Below are positions 1-9,344 of a stretch of DNA of 22,240 nt, in pieces. The translations under genes were made by a program, and so were the position numbers. Under the pieces are notes generated by a model. The model was not told where the DNA came from. It saw only the letters and a program-made list of their open reading frames with translations, and did not search any database. This DNA is from Mesaphorura yosii. Lineage: Eukaryota > Arthropoda > Collembola > Poduromorpha > Tullbergiidae. Positions within the stretch are counted from its first letter, which is position 1. Each line of letters starts with the position of its first letter. The DNA lies in NCBI GenBank assembly GCA_009869945.1, contig WIXG01000773.1:1-22240 (forward strand), read 5' to 3'.

Positions 1-1210
1 CCGTCGACCAAAATGGCAATGGCAATGACAGCCGTTCTCCGAGCCCAATCTTGCCTGTGGCCGTGGGCCCATCCTCGTCCTTTCCTGGATCGACTGCACA
101 GCAGCCTGCAGGGCCAGGACGGCGCTTTGTCGTGGGAGGTCGACTGAATTCGACGCTGATTGACGGCAGCTTCGACTCGGACTCCGACGCCAACTCATCA
201 CGATTGCAGTCACCGGATCCGGATGCAACCCAACAGATCAACGTCCCGATGGACATGGAGGAAGAAGAAGTCTGTGAATCAAGTCTCAGCGCCAAGGACA
301 ACGAAGGCGCCGAGGAGGGCGAAGGCGAGGTAAATAACGGCAACAACAACGCAGAGGACAACGCCGTGGTTGTTCCCATCGTCAATGAAGTTGTCAACGT
401 CGATCTCAGTGCAAATGCGGATGCGGACGCCAATGCGAACGTAACCGCCAACGACAGCGAAGCAGCAGCAGCAGCCTTGCCAGCAATGCCACCGCCTGCA
501 AATAATCAAAGCCTTCGTCGAAGCCCACGTATGAATGCAAATGCAGTCGCTGGCGTCGTCGTTGGCGCTGTTGCTCCATCCCCCACTGCCGGTGGGTCAG
601 GAGCCGCTGCTGCCTCCGGCCGAATTCACAAGAGGCCAACACCACGCAGGAGACTCACGAGGCATTCAAGCTCAGGCAGTTCAAGTTTTTTAAACACGAG
701 CAGTACATCTTCCAGCACAGCGGGCTCGGGCGTAAGCGTCCGTGGGCGCGGGAGGGCCGGGCGTGGGCCAGGGCTTCCGCCGGTGCTGGCTCAAGACGTC
801 AAGCTCTGCTGCTCAAAGGCTGCGTTCAAGCGGATCATTCACGAGACGCTCGAAGCGCACACGCAAGACGACCGTACGGGAAGGGGTGGGCCGCAGCGTT
901 ACAAAATTCAAGGGCAGGCGCTGGACGTGCTTCAGGACGCGGCAGAAGGCTACCTCGGAACCCTCTTTCGAATGTGTGGGCTGCTCTCAAAACACGCTCG
1001 TCGCAAAGGAATCACCGTCGGGGACCTGCAACTGGCTCAGGAGTTGCACGATCTTGTGAGTGGCTTGATCAATCTTAAAGTATAATAATTGCTATCTACT
1101 GGAATTCATTATTCACGTAGTCCTTTCTTTCTTTACTGCAGGAGCGTCTTTACCCTGTCAACGGCCTCTTCGCTCTACCGCAACTCGAAGGCGGACGTGC
1201 TCGTCGTTAA
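1..1210 (+). CDS. Histone H3-fold protein with long N-terminal tail, candidate centromeric H3 (CENP-A/cenH3), 5' partial
   Basis: The frame is open from nt 3, so the true start lies upstream. Exons: 3-1055 and 1142-1210; the donor is CTT|GTGAGT and the acceptor TTTACTGCAG|GAG, phase 0, giving 373 visible residues. The first ~265 residues are low-complexity (Ser, Ala, Asn, Asp, acidic runs, an RGRGRAGRG patch). Residues ~270-350 resemble the H3 core: helix 1 AFKRIIHETLEAH, helix 2 QALDVLQDAAEGYLGTLF followed by a LLSKHARR turn, helix 3 VGDLQLAQEL. Helix 2 has the same length as in H3. Loop 1 is about eight residues longer than in H3, in the direction seen in CENP-A. The H3 alphaN helix (REIRRYQ) is not evident. 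If cenH3, it would replace H3 in centromeric nucleosomes. The tail, intron and long loop argue against canonical H3; another histone-fold protein remains possible. Reading through the intron would give a different tail with a stop at 1083-1085. Confidence 0.6.
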
Positions 1211-1765
1211 ACTAAACTGGAATTGCGTTCGTCGCCCTTTTATCTACCTTTTTGAGGAACTCGAATTTTAAGGATTTTAATCATGTGTGCGCCTTGCCCA
1301 TCATTTAAAAAAAAAATTCACGCGGCGCAGCGCAGGCCAGTTCTCTTATCTTTGCTTGCTATTCATCCTCAGTTAGATTAGTTGTTTTGATTTGAAGTAA
1401 AATTGAAATGTCGTAGCAGGAGAAGATGCAAGATAAGAAAGAGAAGGGCTGATTTTATTAAAATTTTCGTAAGTATTTTAAAGTATCTTTAGTCTGGAGC
1501 TCCTTGTCGTTAGGAACCAGTATTGTTCCAGCACCATAAATTAGAATTGAATACTATTCAAGTAAAACTAATAAACTAATATATTCTTCACCACAGATCT
1601 TCTGTTCGCATCAGTTAAACTTGCTTCTTGCTCCTTCAATCCGCAATCCGCAGCAACTGCACGGAAAATTCAATAATCAGTGAACAGTGCACAGAAATCA
1701 AATGGCTCGATCACTGATTAATTGGTTACCTTGCTTGTTTATTCTTTACTTTACTGGTTACTTTA
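1211..1765. other. 3' UTR and intergenic stretch
   Basis: AT-rich. An A-run lies near 1307-1316, and AATAAA at 1570-1575 (+) is a plausible poly(A) signal for the H3-fold gene. TTTATT at about 1737-1742 reads AATAAA on the minus strand and serves the small minus-strand gene. No other gene seen. Confidence 0.5.
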
Positions 1766-2116
1766 CTAATTTTCCAGTTCCAGTTGCTCCACGATGTTGC
1801 ATCCGTCACAGTCACAGTCGTCACTGTCACAGCTGTAATCAGCATCGTCGTCCAGATCCGTGATGTCCTCCTCGTCATCTTGCACCGTCTGTTTCAAATA
1901 AGCCAGGTTGTTCTGAATGACCTCCAGCGCTCGGACTCGGAGATCAGGCGTCAGCAGGTGAGAGTGCTTTAGCAGAAGTGCAGTCATCGTGAAGACTATT
2001 GATTTCATGTCTGGCTCCTCTTCCTGCTCCTGCTCGAAGTCCGCACCTGTGTCTGCAGGAGCGGTCTCCGGCACGGGCATGACGAATTCCGATGGCTCAG
2101 GCTTAATTATGACCAT
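1766..2116 (-). CDS. Small acidic protein of unknown function
   Basis: A single-exon frame of 116 residues. I chose the ATG at 2116 because its context is strong (attaaaATGG); the open frame further upstream begins only at a GTG. I do not recognise a family. The N-terminus MVIIKPEP holds a sumoylation-type psi-K-x-E motif (IKPE). Residues ~20-36 are acidic and Gln-rich. Residues ~38-75 look like two amphipathic helices (MTALLLKHSHLL and RVRALEVIQNNLAYLKQ). The C-terminal ~40 residues are very acidic and contain a Cys cluster (CDSDDCDCDGC). An AATAAA on the minus strand about 25 bp past the stop supports a real gene. A nuclear regulatory role is only a guess from the acidic composition and the sumoylation-like site. 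Confidence 0.55.
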   Translation of the reverse strand: MVIIKPEPSEFVMPVPETAPADTGADFEQEQEEEPDMKSIVFTMTALLLKHSHLLTPDLRVRALEVIQNNLAYLKQTVQDDEEDITDLDDDADYSCDSDDCDCDGCNIVEQLELEN

Positions 2117-2940
2117 TTTAATTACTGATTGGCGAGATAGGAATGAATCAGATTGATTTAAAAAGAGAATTCGAAATGCCACGTCGATGTTGATTCCGTA
2201 TTTGAAATCTGCTGCGCATAAAATACATCGCAGTTTTGTCGGAAGAGCGCAGAGGGCGCTTGTGTGAGCGGACGAGGAAATCTAGAACATTCGAAACAAC
2301 AAAATAGATACAATTTGCGATTGTAAAATCCATTCTGCGCTTGTTCGTGAAGCGTGGCCGACTTTGGCTTGGGCACTGGTCAATTATCCGAATTCCACAC
2401 CAGAAGTCACACAATTAGCAAATCAAGTACGAAAATTAAAAACAAAAAACCCACCTCAACAGAAAACATTACATTTAACGAGTTAACATAGTAATTCATG
2501 CAACGGGCAATTCCATTTTCCTTGTGATTGCCTTGTTAATTGCTGAAATCCCGGTTCACACCACTTCAGAGCCATCGGTAAAAGCGAGGCGAGGATGAAA
2601 TGACACTCGTAACTCTTGAGAGCTAAATTAAGCTCAACTCAATTACACAATTACAAATTTCCCACTGTCCACCAGTCAATTGCCTATTCACAATTCCCAA
2701 TTGCTCATTCATTCGATTTCAAGCATCGCAAAGAAAATTGCCGAAATGCATTGCAGTGATTGCGGATTCCTGGTCTCGCCTTATCGATGGTGTGTTCATG
2801 TCGTGTCGTTCACTCTCCACTCGTCCATGGGCAATCCTTTCGACGGGGGAATCCTCATTGTCATTGCCGGCACGGTACGACACTTGACTACATTTCACCT
2901 GTTGCTCGCTCGCATTACTTGAATTAATTGCCTGTTTGGG
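2117..2940. other. Divergent intergenic region
   Basis: Lies between the minus-strand small gene and the plus-strand ligase. It holds the promoters of both. A TCAGT initiator-like site on the minus strand (around 2124-2130) is very close to the small gene's ATG. No convincing ORF or RNA gene. Confidence 0.4.
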
Positions 2941-2977
2941 TATAAAATCTCGACCAGCGCCCCGAGTCAAGTCAGTC
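2941..2977 (+). promoter_or_regulatory. TATA box plus arthropod-type initiator of the CoA-ligase gene
   Basis: TATAAAA at 2941-2947 and TCAGT at 2972-2976. The TATA start to initiator A distance is 32 bp, the usual spacing. Transcription would start near 2973 and give a 5' UTR of about 75 nt. The TCAGT initiator is typical of arthropod core promoters. Confidence 0.8.
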
Positions 2978-3046
2978 AGCGCTCAGGGAGTCAAAACAAA
3001 AGCAAAAGTCAAAGTCAAGCTAACAAGGCAAAAGCAGACAGACAAA

Positions 3047-4857
3047 ATGGTTGTCCACAACAGTTCAGATTCTTCAGACTCCGTCCTGGAGTCCAGCTAC
3101 CCAACCGTGCCGATCCCGGCGCTGTCCATCAAATCCGCCGTGGAGTTTGTGCTCCGTGCCGCCGCCAAGAACGTGGAGCTCGGCCGGAAGCACTGGCTTA
3201 CAAACAGCGTCACGGGCGAGTCGCTGAACTTTGCCGACATCGAGCCGCTGTCGCGCTCCGCCGCGAGCGCCATGCACAAGCGTGGAATGCAGAAGGGCGA
3301 CGTTGCCCTGTACCTGACGACGGACGTGACCCGCATCTACACGCTCGTGCTCGGCGTCTGGCGCCTGGGTGGAGTAATGTACTCGTCCTACCCGGAAGAC
3401 ACCGAGGACACGCTCCTCACTCGGCTCCGAGAGTCTAAAGCGAAGTGGGTCTTCTGCGACGCGGGATCGCTGGGCCAGGTTAAATCGGCCGTGAAGAACC
3501 TCAGCTGGGCCGTGGAGGTGCTCGCATTTGGAGAGATTCCGGAGGCGGACAAGGCTGACGTTGCATCGGTTGGAGAGCTCTTTGAGGACGACGGAGCAGG
3601 TACGTCTTTTACAGTATTTTGAAGTTTGGCTCCATAACTTTGAATTTGGCACCAATTTTGAGTTTCAATCAAAATCTTGATAAGCTGTAACTTAAAGAAT
3701 TTTAAAATTGGCGCCTAATGAGCTTTTTTCCTTGTGTTTCAGACTGCCCCGCCTCTCCCGGAGTGGAGCTGACCGACCCGATCCTGATTCTGTGCACTTC
3801 GGGCACGACTGGCAAGAGCAAAGGTGCCGTGCACACTTCGATGTCCGTGCTGGGTTTCTGCCTGGGCACAGGCGGGATTCCGCGAACAGAACGCTCTGCG
3901 CTGCTCCTCCTCCGCTGCACCCACGTCCTGGGCATGCTATTCCCCATTCGAAACGCGTGCGTGGGCCACCACGGAATCATGATGCACCAGGTGACCAAGA
4001 CAAACATCTTCAAGGCAGTGCACGACTACAAGCCCGTCTTTGGCTTTGGGTTCCCGACCTTTTTCATCGCACTCGCCGTCGACCCCGAAGCGCAGGCGTA
4101 CGACCGCTCGAGCCTGGAGTCGGTCTGCGTGGGTGGGATGATGATCACGGCCAAGTACATCGGAGCCATCATGAGCCTCCCCAGCATGCGGGCAGTCTTC
4201 AACGGCTACGGCATGACCGAGTGCGCCGCCCTCACGACGACCCTCGACCTGAGTGGCACGGCCGACTTCAAACCCCTCTCCGACGTGCCGGAGGGCTCCG
4301 TTGGGCGTCTCTACCCCAACACGAGCATGAAGGTGTTTGATATGGACACCGGCAAGCCGCTGGGCGTCGGGCAGCGGGGCGAACTGGCTTTCAGGTCCCC
4401 AATCATGTGCTCGGGGTACTACAACAGGCCAGAGCAGTCTGCAGCGGACTTCAAGGACGGTTGGTTCCGGAGCGGCGACCTCGGCTACTACGACGAGAAT
4501 GGGTGGATCTACGTCATCGACAGGATCAAGGAGACCTTCAAGTACTACAACAACCACATTTCGCCGGCAGAGATCGAAGAGATCATGACCAAACACCCGT
4601 CAGTGCTCGAGGCGTCCGTCTTTGGCGTGCAGGACCCCGACGGCGGCGACCACATCCCGCGGGCCATCGTCGTGCTCAAACCTGGAGCTCCGCCAGTCAC
4701 CCCGGAAGATATCCAAGAGTTCACGGACGCCCGTGTGGCGGAGTACAAAAAAATCCGTGGTGGCGTGTACATTGTCGGCGCCCTCCCCAGGGGGAAGACG
4801 GGTAAAATCGTGCGGTCGATGGTCGCCGAGATGCCGCTCCCGCCTCCGGCGTACTAA
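3047..4857 (+). CDS. AMP-forming acyl/aryl-CoA ligase, 4-coumarate-CoA ligase/luciferase-like
   Basis: Exons 3047-3599 and 3743-4857 (GCAG|GTACGT, GTTTCAG|AC, phase 1), 555 residues, normal for the family. The start has a strong context (gacaaaATGG). The ANL-superfamily enzyme activates a carboxylate as acyl-AMP and transfers it to CoA. Visible motifs: P-loop LCTSGTTGKSKG (~201-212), YGMTE (340-344), SGDLG (428-432), the hinge region DRIKETFKYY, and the catalytic lysine in PRGKTGK (K at ~539). The sequence is closest in style to insect luciferase-like and 4CL-like ligases; the substrate cannot be read from it. Those relatives often end in a peroxisomal SKL signal, but this protein ends PPPAY, so it is probably not imported by that route. 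AATAAA at 4988-4993 lies about 130 bp past the stop. Confidence 0.93.
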
Positions 4858-5212
4858 AATGCTAAGTACTGAATACTTTTGTAGTTCAAAGTCTTGACGT
4901 GACTCGCACTTTTTATTTAGTTAGTTCGTTTAGTTATTTCTAGTTAAGACAATAATACTAGCACTTGAAATAATTGTCATTACGCCAAATAAAGTAGATT
5001 TAGTTGAAACTGTTGAAACGTGTAATTGCCAAGTCAAGGCCAACTCCATGCGAATCCATCAGCCTTCACCTGTAAAACGAAAGTATCACGGCGATGTAAA
5101 TCATTTAGCATTCAGCACAATAGGTACAAATAATAGTTACACTATTCCGAGATGCCTTCTTCTAACTGAACTTTGAACACTTACTCTGGCAGTATGGCGA
5201 GTAGACGGACCT
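4858..5212. other. 3' UTR of the ligase gene and tail of the minus-strand small gene
   Basis: Poly(A) signal AATAAA at 4988-4993 on the plus strand. The downstream minus-strand gene must end in this interval, but I see no clear AATAAA for it nearer than about 4910. Nothing else recognised. Confidence 0.4.
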
Positions 5213-5455
5213 TCACTGCGGCAGAGGCTGCGATAGAAGCTTCATTTTTCGGCAGTATCTCGTCAGCTCCCTCACGTAGTCCAATTTGATATCTAGCGCC
5301 CGATTCATATGCTCGACGTGGCCGCTCTCACTCATAAAATTGCAAATTTCCTCCAGCCAGTTAATTTTCTTAAGTGCTCCCTCAATTTCAGCCTTCAATA
5401 ATTGTCCTTCATTGTTGTTGCTCTCAGTCGAATTAGTGTTAGTAGGGTGCTCCAT
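5213..5455 (-). CDS. Small helical protein of unknown function
   Basis: Single-exon frame of 80 residues starting with MEHPTNTNSTES at ATG 5455; the frame continues upstream only to a TTG. No known family recognised. After a polar Asn/Ser/Thr-rich start of ~20 residues, the rest looks alpha-helical: LLKAEIEGALKKINWLEEIC, then HMNRALDIKLDYVRELTRY, ending in a basic patch. No signal peptide or membrane segment. A short resemblance (RAL[ED][VI] plus following Tyr and basic positions) to the other small minus-strand protein at 1766-2116 could mean distant paralogy or only shared helix composition. Coding status rests on ORF integrity and an isolated position without a larger gene over it. Confidence 0.4.
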   Translation of the reverse strand: MEHPTNTNSTESNNNEGQLLKAEIEGALKKINWLEEICNFMSESGHVEHMNRALDIKLDYVRELTRYCRKMKLLSQPLPQ

Positions 5456-5511
5456 AATTTGGAACCGTTTGCTCCAATTCAATCACTTCAATTCAATCAC
5501 AATCACGCCTT

Positions 5512-5530
5512 TCGATATACAAAATATCGA
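5512..5530. repeat. Short inverted repeat upstream of the small minus-strand gene
   Basis: Perfect 7-bp arms TCGATAT/ATATCGA around a 5-nt centre, about 60 bp upstream of the ATG at 5455. The arms resemble half of the insect DRE motif (TATCGATA), so a dimeric promoter site is possible. Confidence 0.3.
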
Positions 5531-5712
5531 CAGATGAAGAATTCTGGACCTTGCACTTTCTCGACATTCGAATTTCGAGCATCTTTGCAACGGCAGCGGA
5601 AAATTGACGCAGAAAGTATCTTTGTTCGTGTCCCCTTCATATGGCATTAGCCTTTACTGTTTATTCCTTTTTTCCTTTACAAGACAGAAAACGGCAAACG
5701 TAAAATGAACAA

Positions 5713-6568
5713 TCAACATTTTGGAGGGTCCATGTGCCATACGTGCCCTTCGGGCTCCAGCATCCCTTCAGCCACGTCGGGGTAGAGACAGCGAAGCGCC
5801 TTGAACGCAGTCGCTTGCTCAGCGACCTTCTTGACATCTCTCTCGCTGTCCTTTTCCTTTTTCGACTCGCCCCAGCCCTCAAAGACGTAAGTGCGCCCTG
5901 GCTCGGGCTCGTGAATTATGTAAGTCAGGATCCCCTTGTAAACCACCACCGGCGTTTGCTCGCCATTGCCCTCGCCGCCGGCATCGCCTTGGACTTCACC
6001 GCCGCAGTGCTTCTCGACCGTGTAGCTCGCCTTGAACTCGCTCTGCTTCAGTTGCTCATTCAGGGCCGATTTGGCGTTGTGCGGGTGGTTGATAGGGTTG
6101 ATCACGCCACGTCCACCGGCGCTGGCGTCAATGCAGGTTGGCGTCTCATTAGTTTCATTGCATCCGCCTCTGTAGCCCAATTGCGCATTAATTTCCTGGA
6201 TTTCCTTTGCCAAATCACCTGAAATCAAGTAGCATGAGCGATAAGCATCGACAATCAACGATTACGAAATTGCAAATGAGCTCTTCTCAGCATGCGTATG
6301 CGCGCGAATGAAAACGAAAAGTAATCGCCAATCGCGTGTTCTTACGCAACAAATCGCGATTAGCATTGATTTCCTTCGTTATCCTGCTCGCTGCGAAGCT
6401 CCACGTGCTCCAGGTGATTATCGTCGTTATGAGCACGACGGGAATCGTGGCGAAGATGACAACATGAAGAAGACGGAGCTGCCGACTGTCGCCGCCGCCG
6501 CTAAGGGCAAATGCAAATTCATGCTGGCTACGTGGAGGCGCGCCCGAATCTTTGTGAAGTTGTTCCAT
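5713..6568 (-). CDS. Single-pass membrane protein with dsRBM-like C-terminal domain
   Basis: Exons (minus) 6568-6346 and 6218-5713; donor TTGC|GTAAGA, acceptor TGATTTCAG|GT, phase 1, 242 residues. The start is MEQLHKDSG, with A at -3. A hydrophobic segment spans residues ~36-60 (VVIFATIPVVLITTIITW), with no cleavable signal before it, so a signal-anchor is likely. Then comes a short helix (KEIQEINAQL), two adjacent N-glycosylation sequons (NETNET, 95-100) between two cysteines (94, 103), and a C-terminal region ~118-220 with the alpha-beta-beta-beta-alpha layout of a double-stranded RNA-binding motif: SALNEQLK, SYTVEKH, GILTYII, then FEGWGESKKEK and the helix VAEQATAFKALRCLY. GxGxSKK and the Ala-rich last helix are the best matches. 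An acidic/Gly insert sits between strands. An AATAAA (minus) at 5665-5660 follows the stop. The open frame extends upstream of the chosen ATG to about 7009; I treat that as 5' UTR. Confidence 0.6.
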
Positions 6569-7481
6569 TCTGCGGCTGCAGTGATTCAGTGATTTAGGAT
6601 TGTATCGTGTTGTGTTGTGTCGGTAAGGAAATGAATAATGAATCAATCCAGGCTCAGGGTTGGCCATGTAGTTATTTGTGAATTGTGCTTGTGCTGTGCT
6701 GTGACTGGACTGTACAATTGATAAGGAAAAGCTTGAGAACAACGACAGAGATGACAGCAATGCATTTATTAATTCGACTGAAGGCCATCCGTTATCAACA
6801 CGGAAGTTGTCAGCCTGGGAGAGATTCATGGAATCAGACTCCGGCAGTGCCACTGTTGCATGGGCACCATGCATAGTCAACCTGGCTTTGTTTTCCGTAA
6901 CTTTGTTCTCTGGAACTACACATGTATGCACTTGTAACGCAAATTCGAAATGCTCCATGCTCCGAATTATACAGATAAAACTTGAGTTACGAATTGCGCA
7001 ATTACGCAACGAGTTGACGAGCGTAACAAGTAACAGAGCAGAGCAGCAAAAAATGCAAAGTGAGAAGAATGTATTGTGGATAGCTTTCTGTGCTAAGAAA
7101 ATGATTCTTCTGACCTTTCACTTTCACACCACGTCTCGTCGGCGTGTTGGCGTGCGTGGATGGAAGTAATTTGCATTTTGCATTGAATTTGCACAACGTG
7201 GGGATCCATTTATTGCCAACTTAATATATCTAATAATCTCTAATGCACTGTACTCTGTACAGCTGCGCGTACGTGCATTGTGAAAGACGAAAGAGCTCCG
7301 CATTAAATCTCGAAGATACTCCTGAGTCCAGACTACTGACTGACGCAATCATCCAGCACGCTGCGCCGAATGGAATGAAAGATTGGCCCGTAGCCGAGGG
7401 CAGGAAATGCCAAGGCAATGGGATTATGAAACGGGAAATATGATTTGGGGTTGATTCATTGATTCTTGATCATCGAGAGGT
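6569..7481. other. Divergent intergenic region
   Basis: Separates the minus-strand membrane-protein gene from the plus-strand phosphatase gene. The minus frame stays open to about 7009 above the chosen ATG, without recognisable domains. No RNA gene or repeat seen. Confidence 0.35.
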
Positions 7482-7487
7482 TCAGTC
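7482..7487 (+). promoter_or_regulatory. Initiator-like TCAGTC of the phosphatase gene
   Basis: Matches the arthropod initiator and would give an 80-nt leader to the ATG at 7567. No TATA box at the right distance. Confidence 0.35.
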
Positions 7488-7566
7488 TCCGTTGAGAATC
7501 CACGCCTGTGCCTGCACAGAACAAGAGATCAGCAACCAGCAATCAGCACAAATTCTTAGCTGCAAG

Positions 7567-8499
7567 ATGTACCCCTGTAATGTCCTGTACCTTGTCCGCC
7601 ACGGGGAAAGCATGGGGAACGTCACCCGGCGGCTGCTCTCCGCCTCGGACGACGTGCTGACAGACACGGGCAAGGCGCAGGCTCTCCGCCTGGGCGAGCA
7701 CTTTGCGGAGGAGGGCATTCAGTGGACTCGAGCCTACTCGAGCGACTACGCACGTGCCAGGGACACGGCGCTCGGAATTCTGTCTAAGTTGAGCGACCAG
7801 GAAGCATCTGCATCGCTCGCGATTGTGCAGGACAAGCGACTACGCGAACGGGTGAGGAGCAGCATTCAGCATTCTCGCTGCCACTCGTGTTTCGTTTTGT
7901 TAACCATTCACTGTTTTTAGCATTACGGAGACTTCGAGGGCCTTTCGTACCGCGAAGCATTCCAAAAGTACCACGAGCAGAAGAGTGATAGCGGTGGCGA
8001 TAAGCATTCATCCGGATCGCTGATGTCCATCATGGAATTCGAGATGCCCGGTGGCGAGTCGGTGGTCGCCTGCGTGGAGCGGATGAAGGATTTCTTTCGC
8101 GAGCTGTTTGATGACCTAGACTCCTACTCCGACGGCGGTGGCACGGCGAGCCAAGGCCAAGGCGCTTCAGTGCTCGTCGTCTCGCACTCTTTCGCGATGG
8201 TCGCCTTCATGAATGCACTGTCGCTTGAGCAGGAGCACAGCGAAGACGGTGCAGAATTCCAGCTGCTAAATTGGAATGGGGCGGAGGACCTGAAAATGAT
8301 GCGGAACGTGTCGTACATGAAGATTGGGATCGGAGACAAGAAAAGACAAGACAGCAAAGGCAAGTGGACAAGAACCCTCGATTTTCTGGCCAAACACCAG
8401 ACGAAGCATTTGGACGGGCTCTCGACGGACGGCACATTCTCCAATTTCGCGAAGGAGACTCGCGAAGCCAGTCAATTTGCTGGTTGCGTACAACAATAA
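7567..8499 (+). CDS. Histidine phosphatase superfamily protein, phosphoglycerate-mutase/TIGAR-like
   Basis: Exons 7567-7851 and 7921-8499 (CGG|GTGAGG, GTTTTTAG|CAT, phase 0), 287 residues. The first ATG has A at -3 (gcaagATG). Catalytic landmarks of the two-histidine family are all present: RHGES (H12 is the phospho-acceptor), SDYARARDTA (arginine pocket), RERHYGDFEG (acid residue E94), and VVSHSFAM (second histidine, H184). The usual order and spacing are kept, so the enzyme is probably active. The family covers mutases, fructose-2,6-bisphosphatases and broad phosphatases; I cannot choose a substrate. No signal peptide or membrane segment, so it is likely cytosolic. The ~60 residues after the second histidine are an extension with basic stretches (GDKKRQDSKGKWTR). 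The stop codon TAA lies inside an AATAAA (8495-8500). Confidence 0.9.
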
Positions 8500-9019
8500 A
8501 TCATATATCCATGGTTTAGTGCTTCAAAATTTGAAGTCACCTTCTTAATTAGACCAGTCTGTAGTTTATTTTGGCTGTCGTTTGCAAATGGTGCGGTCTT
8601 TGGCCTAGATCGTCTGGATCAGGGGTTCCTGTCCCTGCACTGCATAAGTATAAATTTAGAGTGCAGGGTCGGCCCAATTCCATGGAATCTTTCAGTGCAT
8701 GCAGCATAGAAACCTGATAAATACGGTAATTACGACCACGACGTTCTTTGTTGCTTGCTCAGCTAATCCGTTGAACTCTGTCCGAAGTTCAAAAAAGCAA
8801 AGAACCGAATTCAAAGCGAGACTCGAGTCTCGACGATTCCATTCTCTGTGCATTGCTTACAGCGTAGAAAAAAGAGACGCTTCCATTCGCGTGCGCGTAC
8901 TCGCATTGAATCACGTAAGGCGAAGCATGGCTTGGCTTGGGAGTTTTGGCTTTGGCAGGAGCGGAGGCTTTAGTTTATTGCGTTGTTCGCAGTACGAAAA
9001 GAGAGAAGCGGTGCAAGAT
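8500..9019. other. Intergenic region
   Basis: Contains the hairpin at 8633-8668. A 128-codon ORF at 8699-9085 begins with a hydrophobic stretch but runs into the next transcript's putative first exon and has no other support. Nothing else recognised. Confidence 0.35.
8633..8668. repeat. Perfect 9-bp inverted repeat, potential hairpin
   Basis: CCCTGCACT at 8633-8641 pairs with AGTGCAGGG at 8660-8668 across an 18-nt AT-rich loop. Outward pairing is broken at once by a T-T mismatch, so the stem is shorter than a typical pre-miRNA. Confidence 0.5.
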
Positions 9020-9025
9020 TCAGTC
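9020..9025 (+). promoter_or_regulatory. Initiator-like TCAGTC of the repeat-bearing transcript
   Basis: Fits the arthropod initiator and lies about 115 bp before the strong donor ACG|GTAAGT at 9139/9140. No TATA box. Supports a transcript start near 9021. Confidence 0.35.
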
Positions 9026-9344
9026 AGAGCACGGAGTTTGGGAGGTAAAGTTCCAGTGCAGCAACGTGAGCTGCTGCGGCTCTGACTCGCCGCGCCGTGC
9101 CTGCTTGCAACTGTGAACTGGTAGCCATCTTAGAAAACGGTAAGTAACAACAATTAAGTAGTTAGTGCAACAATTAAGATGTGATTTGGTAGCAAATACT
9201 TCGTAAGTGTGCATAGCAGTTTAATTAATCGTGTGAATCTTCGGTTTTGTGTGCAGATTCCAGTCGGCGGCACTGGAAATCTGGAAAGACAGCGGTCAAC
9301 AACTTCCCAGCAACATTTTCGGCATCGAGGACAGGAATCCAGCA

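Noticed and set aside
3074..4596. Long minus-strand ORFs under the CoA ligase
   Set aside because: They are shadows of a GC-rich coding region; the plus strand has all family motifs.
6569..7009. N-terminal extension of the membrane protein
   Set aside because: The frame is open but shows no domain, begins at no strong ATG, and the inner ATG at 6568 has a good context close to the membrane segment.
8699..9085. 128-codon ORF with a signal-peptide-like start
   Set aside because: Weak start context, no poly(A) signal, and the end overlaps the likely first exon of the next transcript; the TATA-like site nearby is at the wrong distance.
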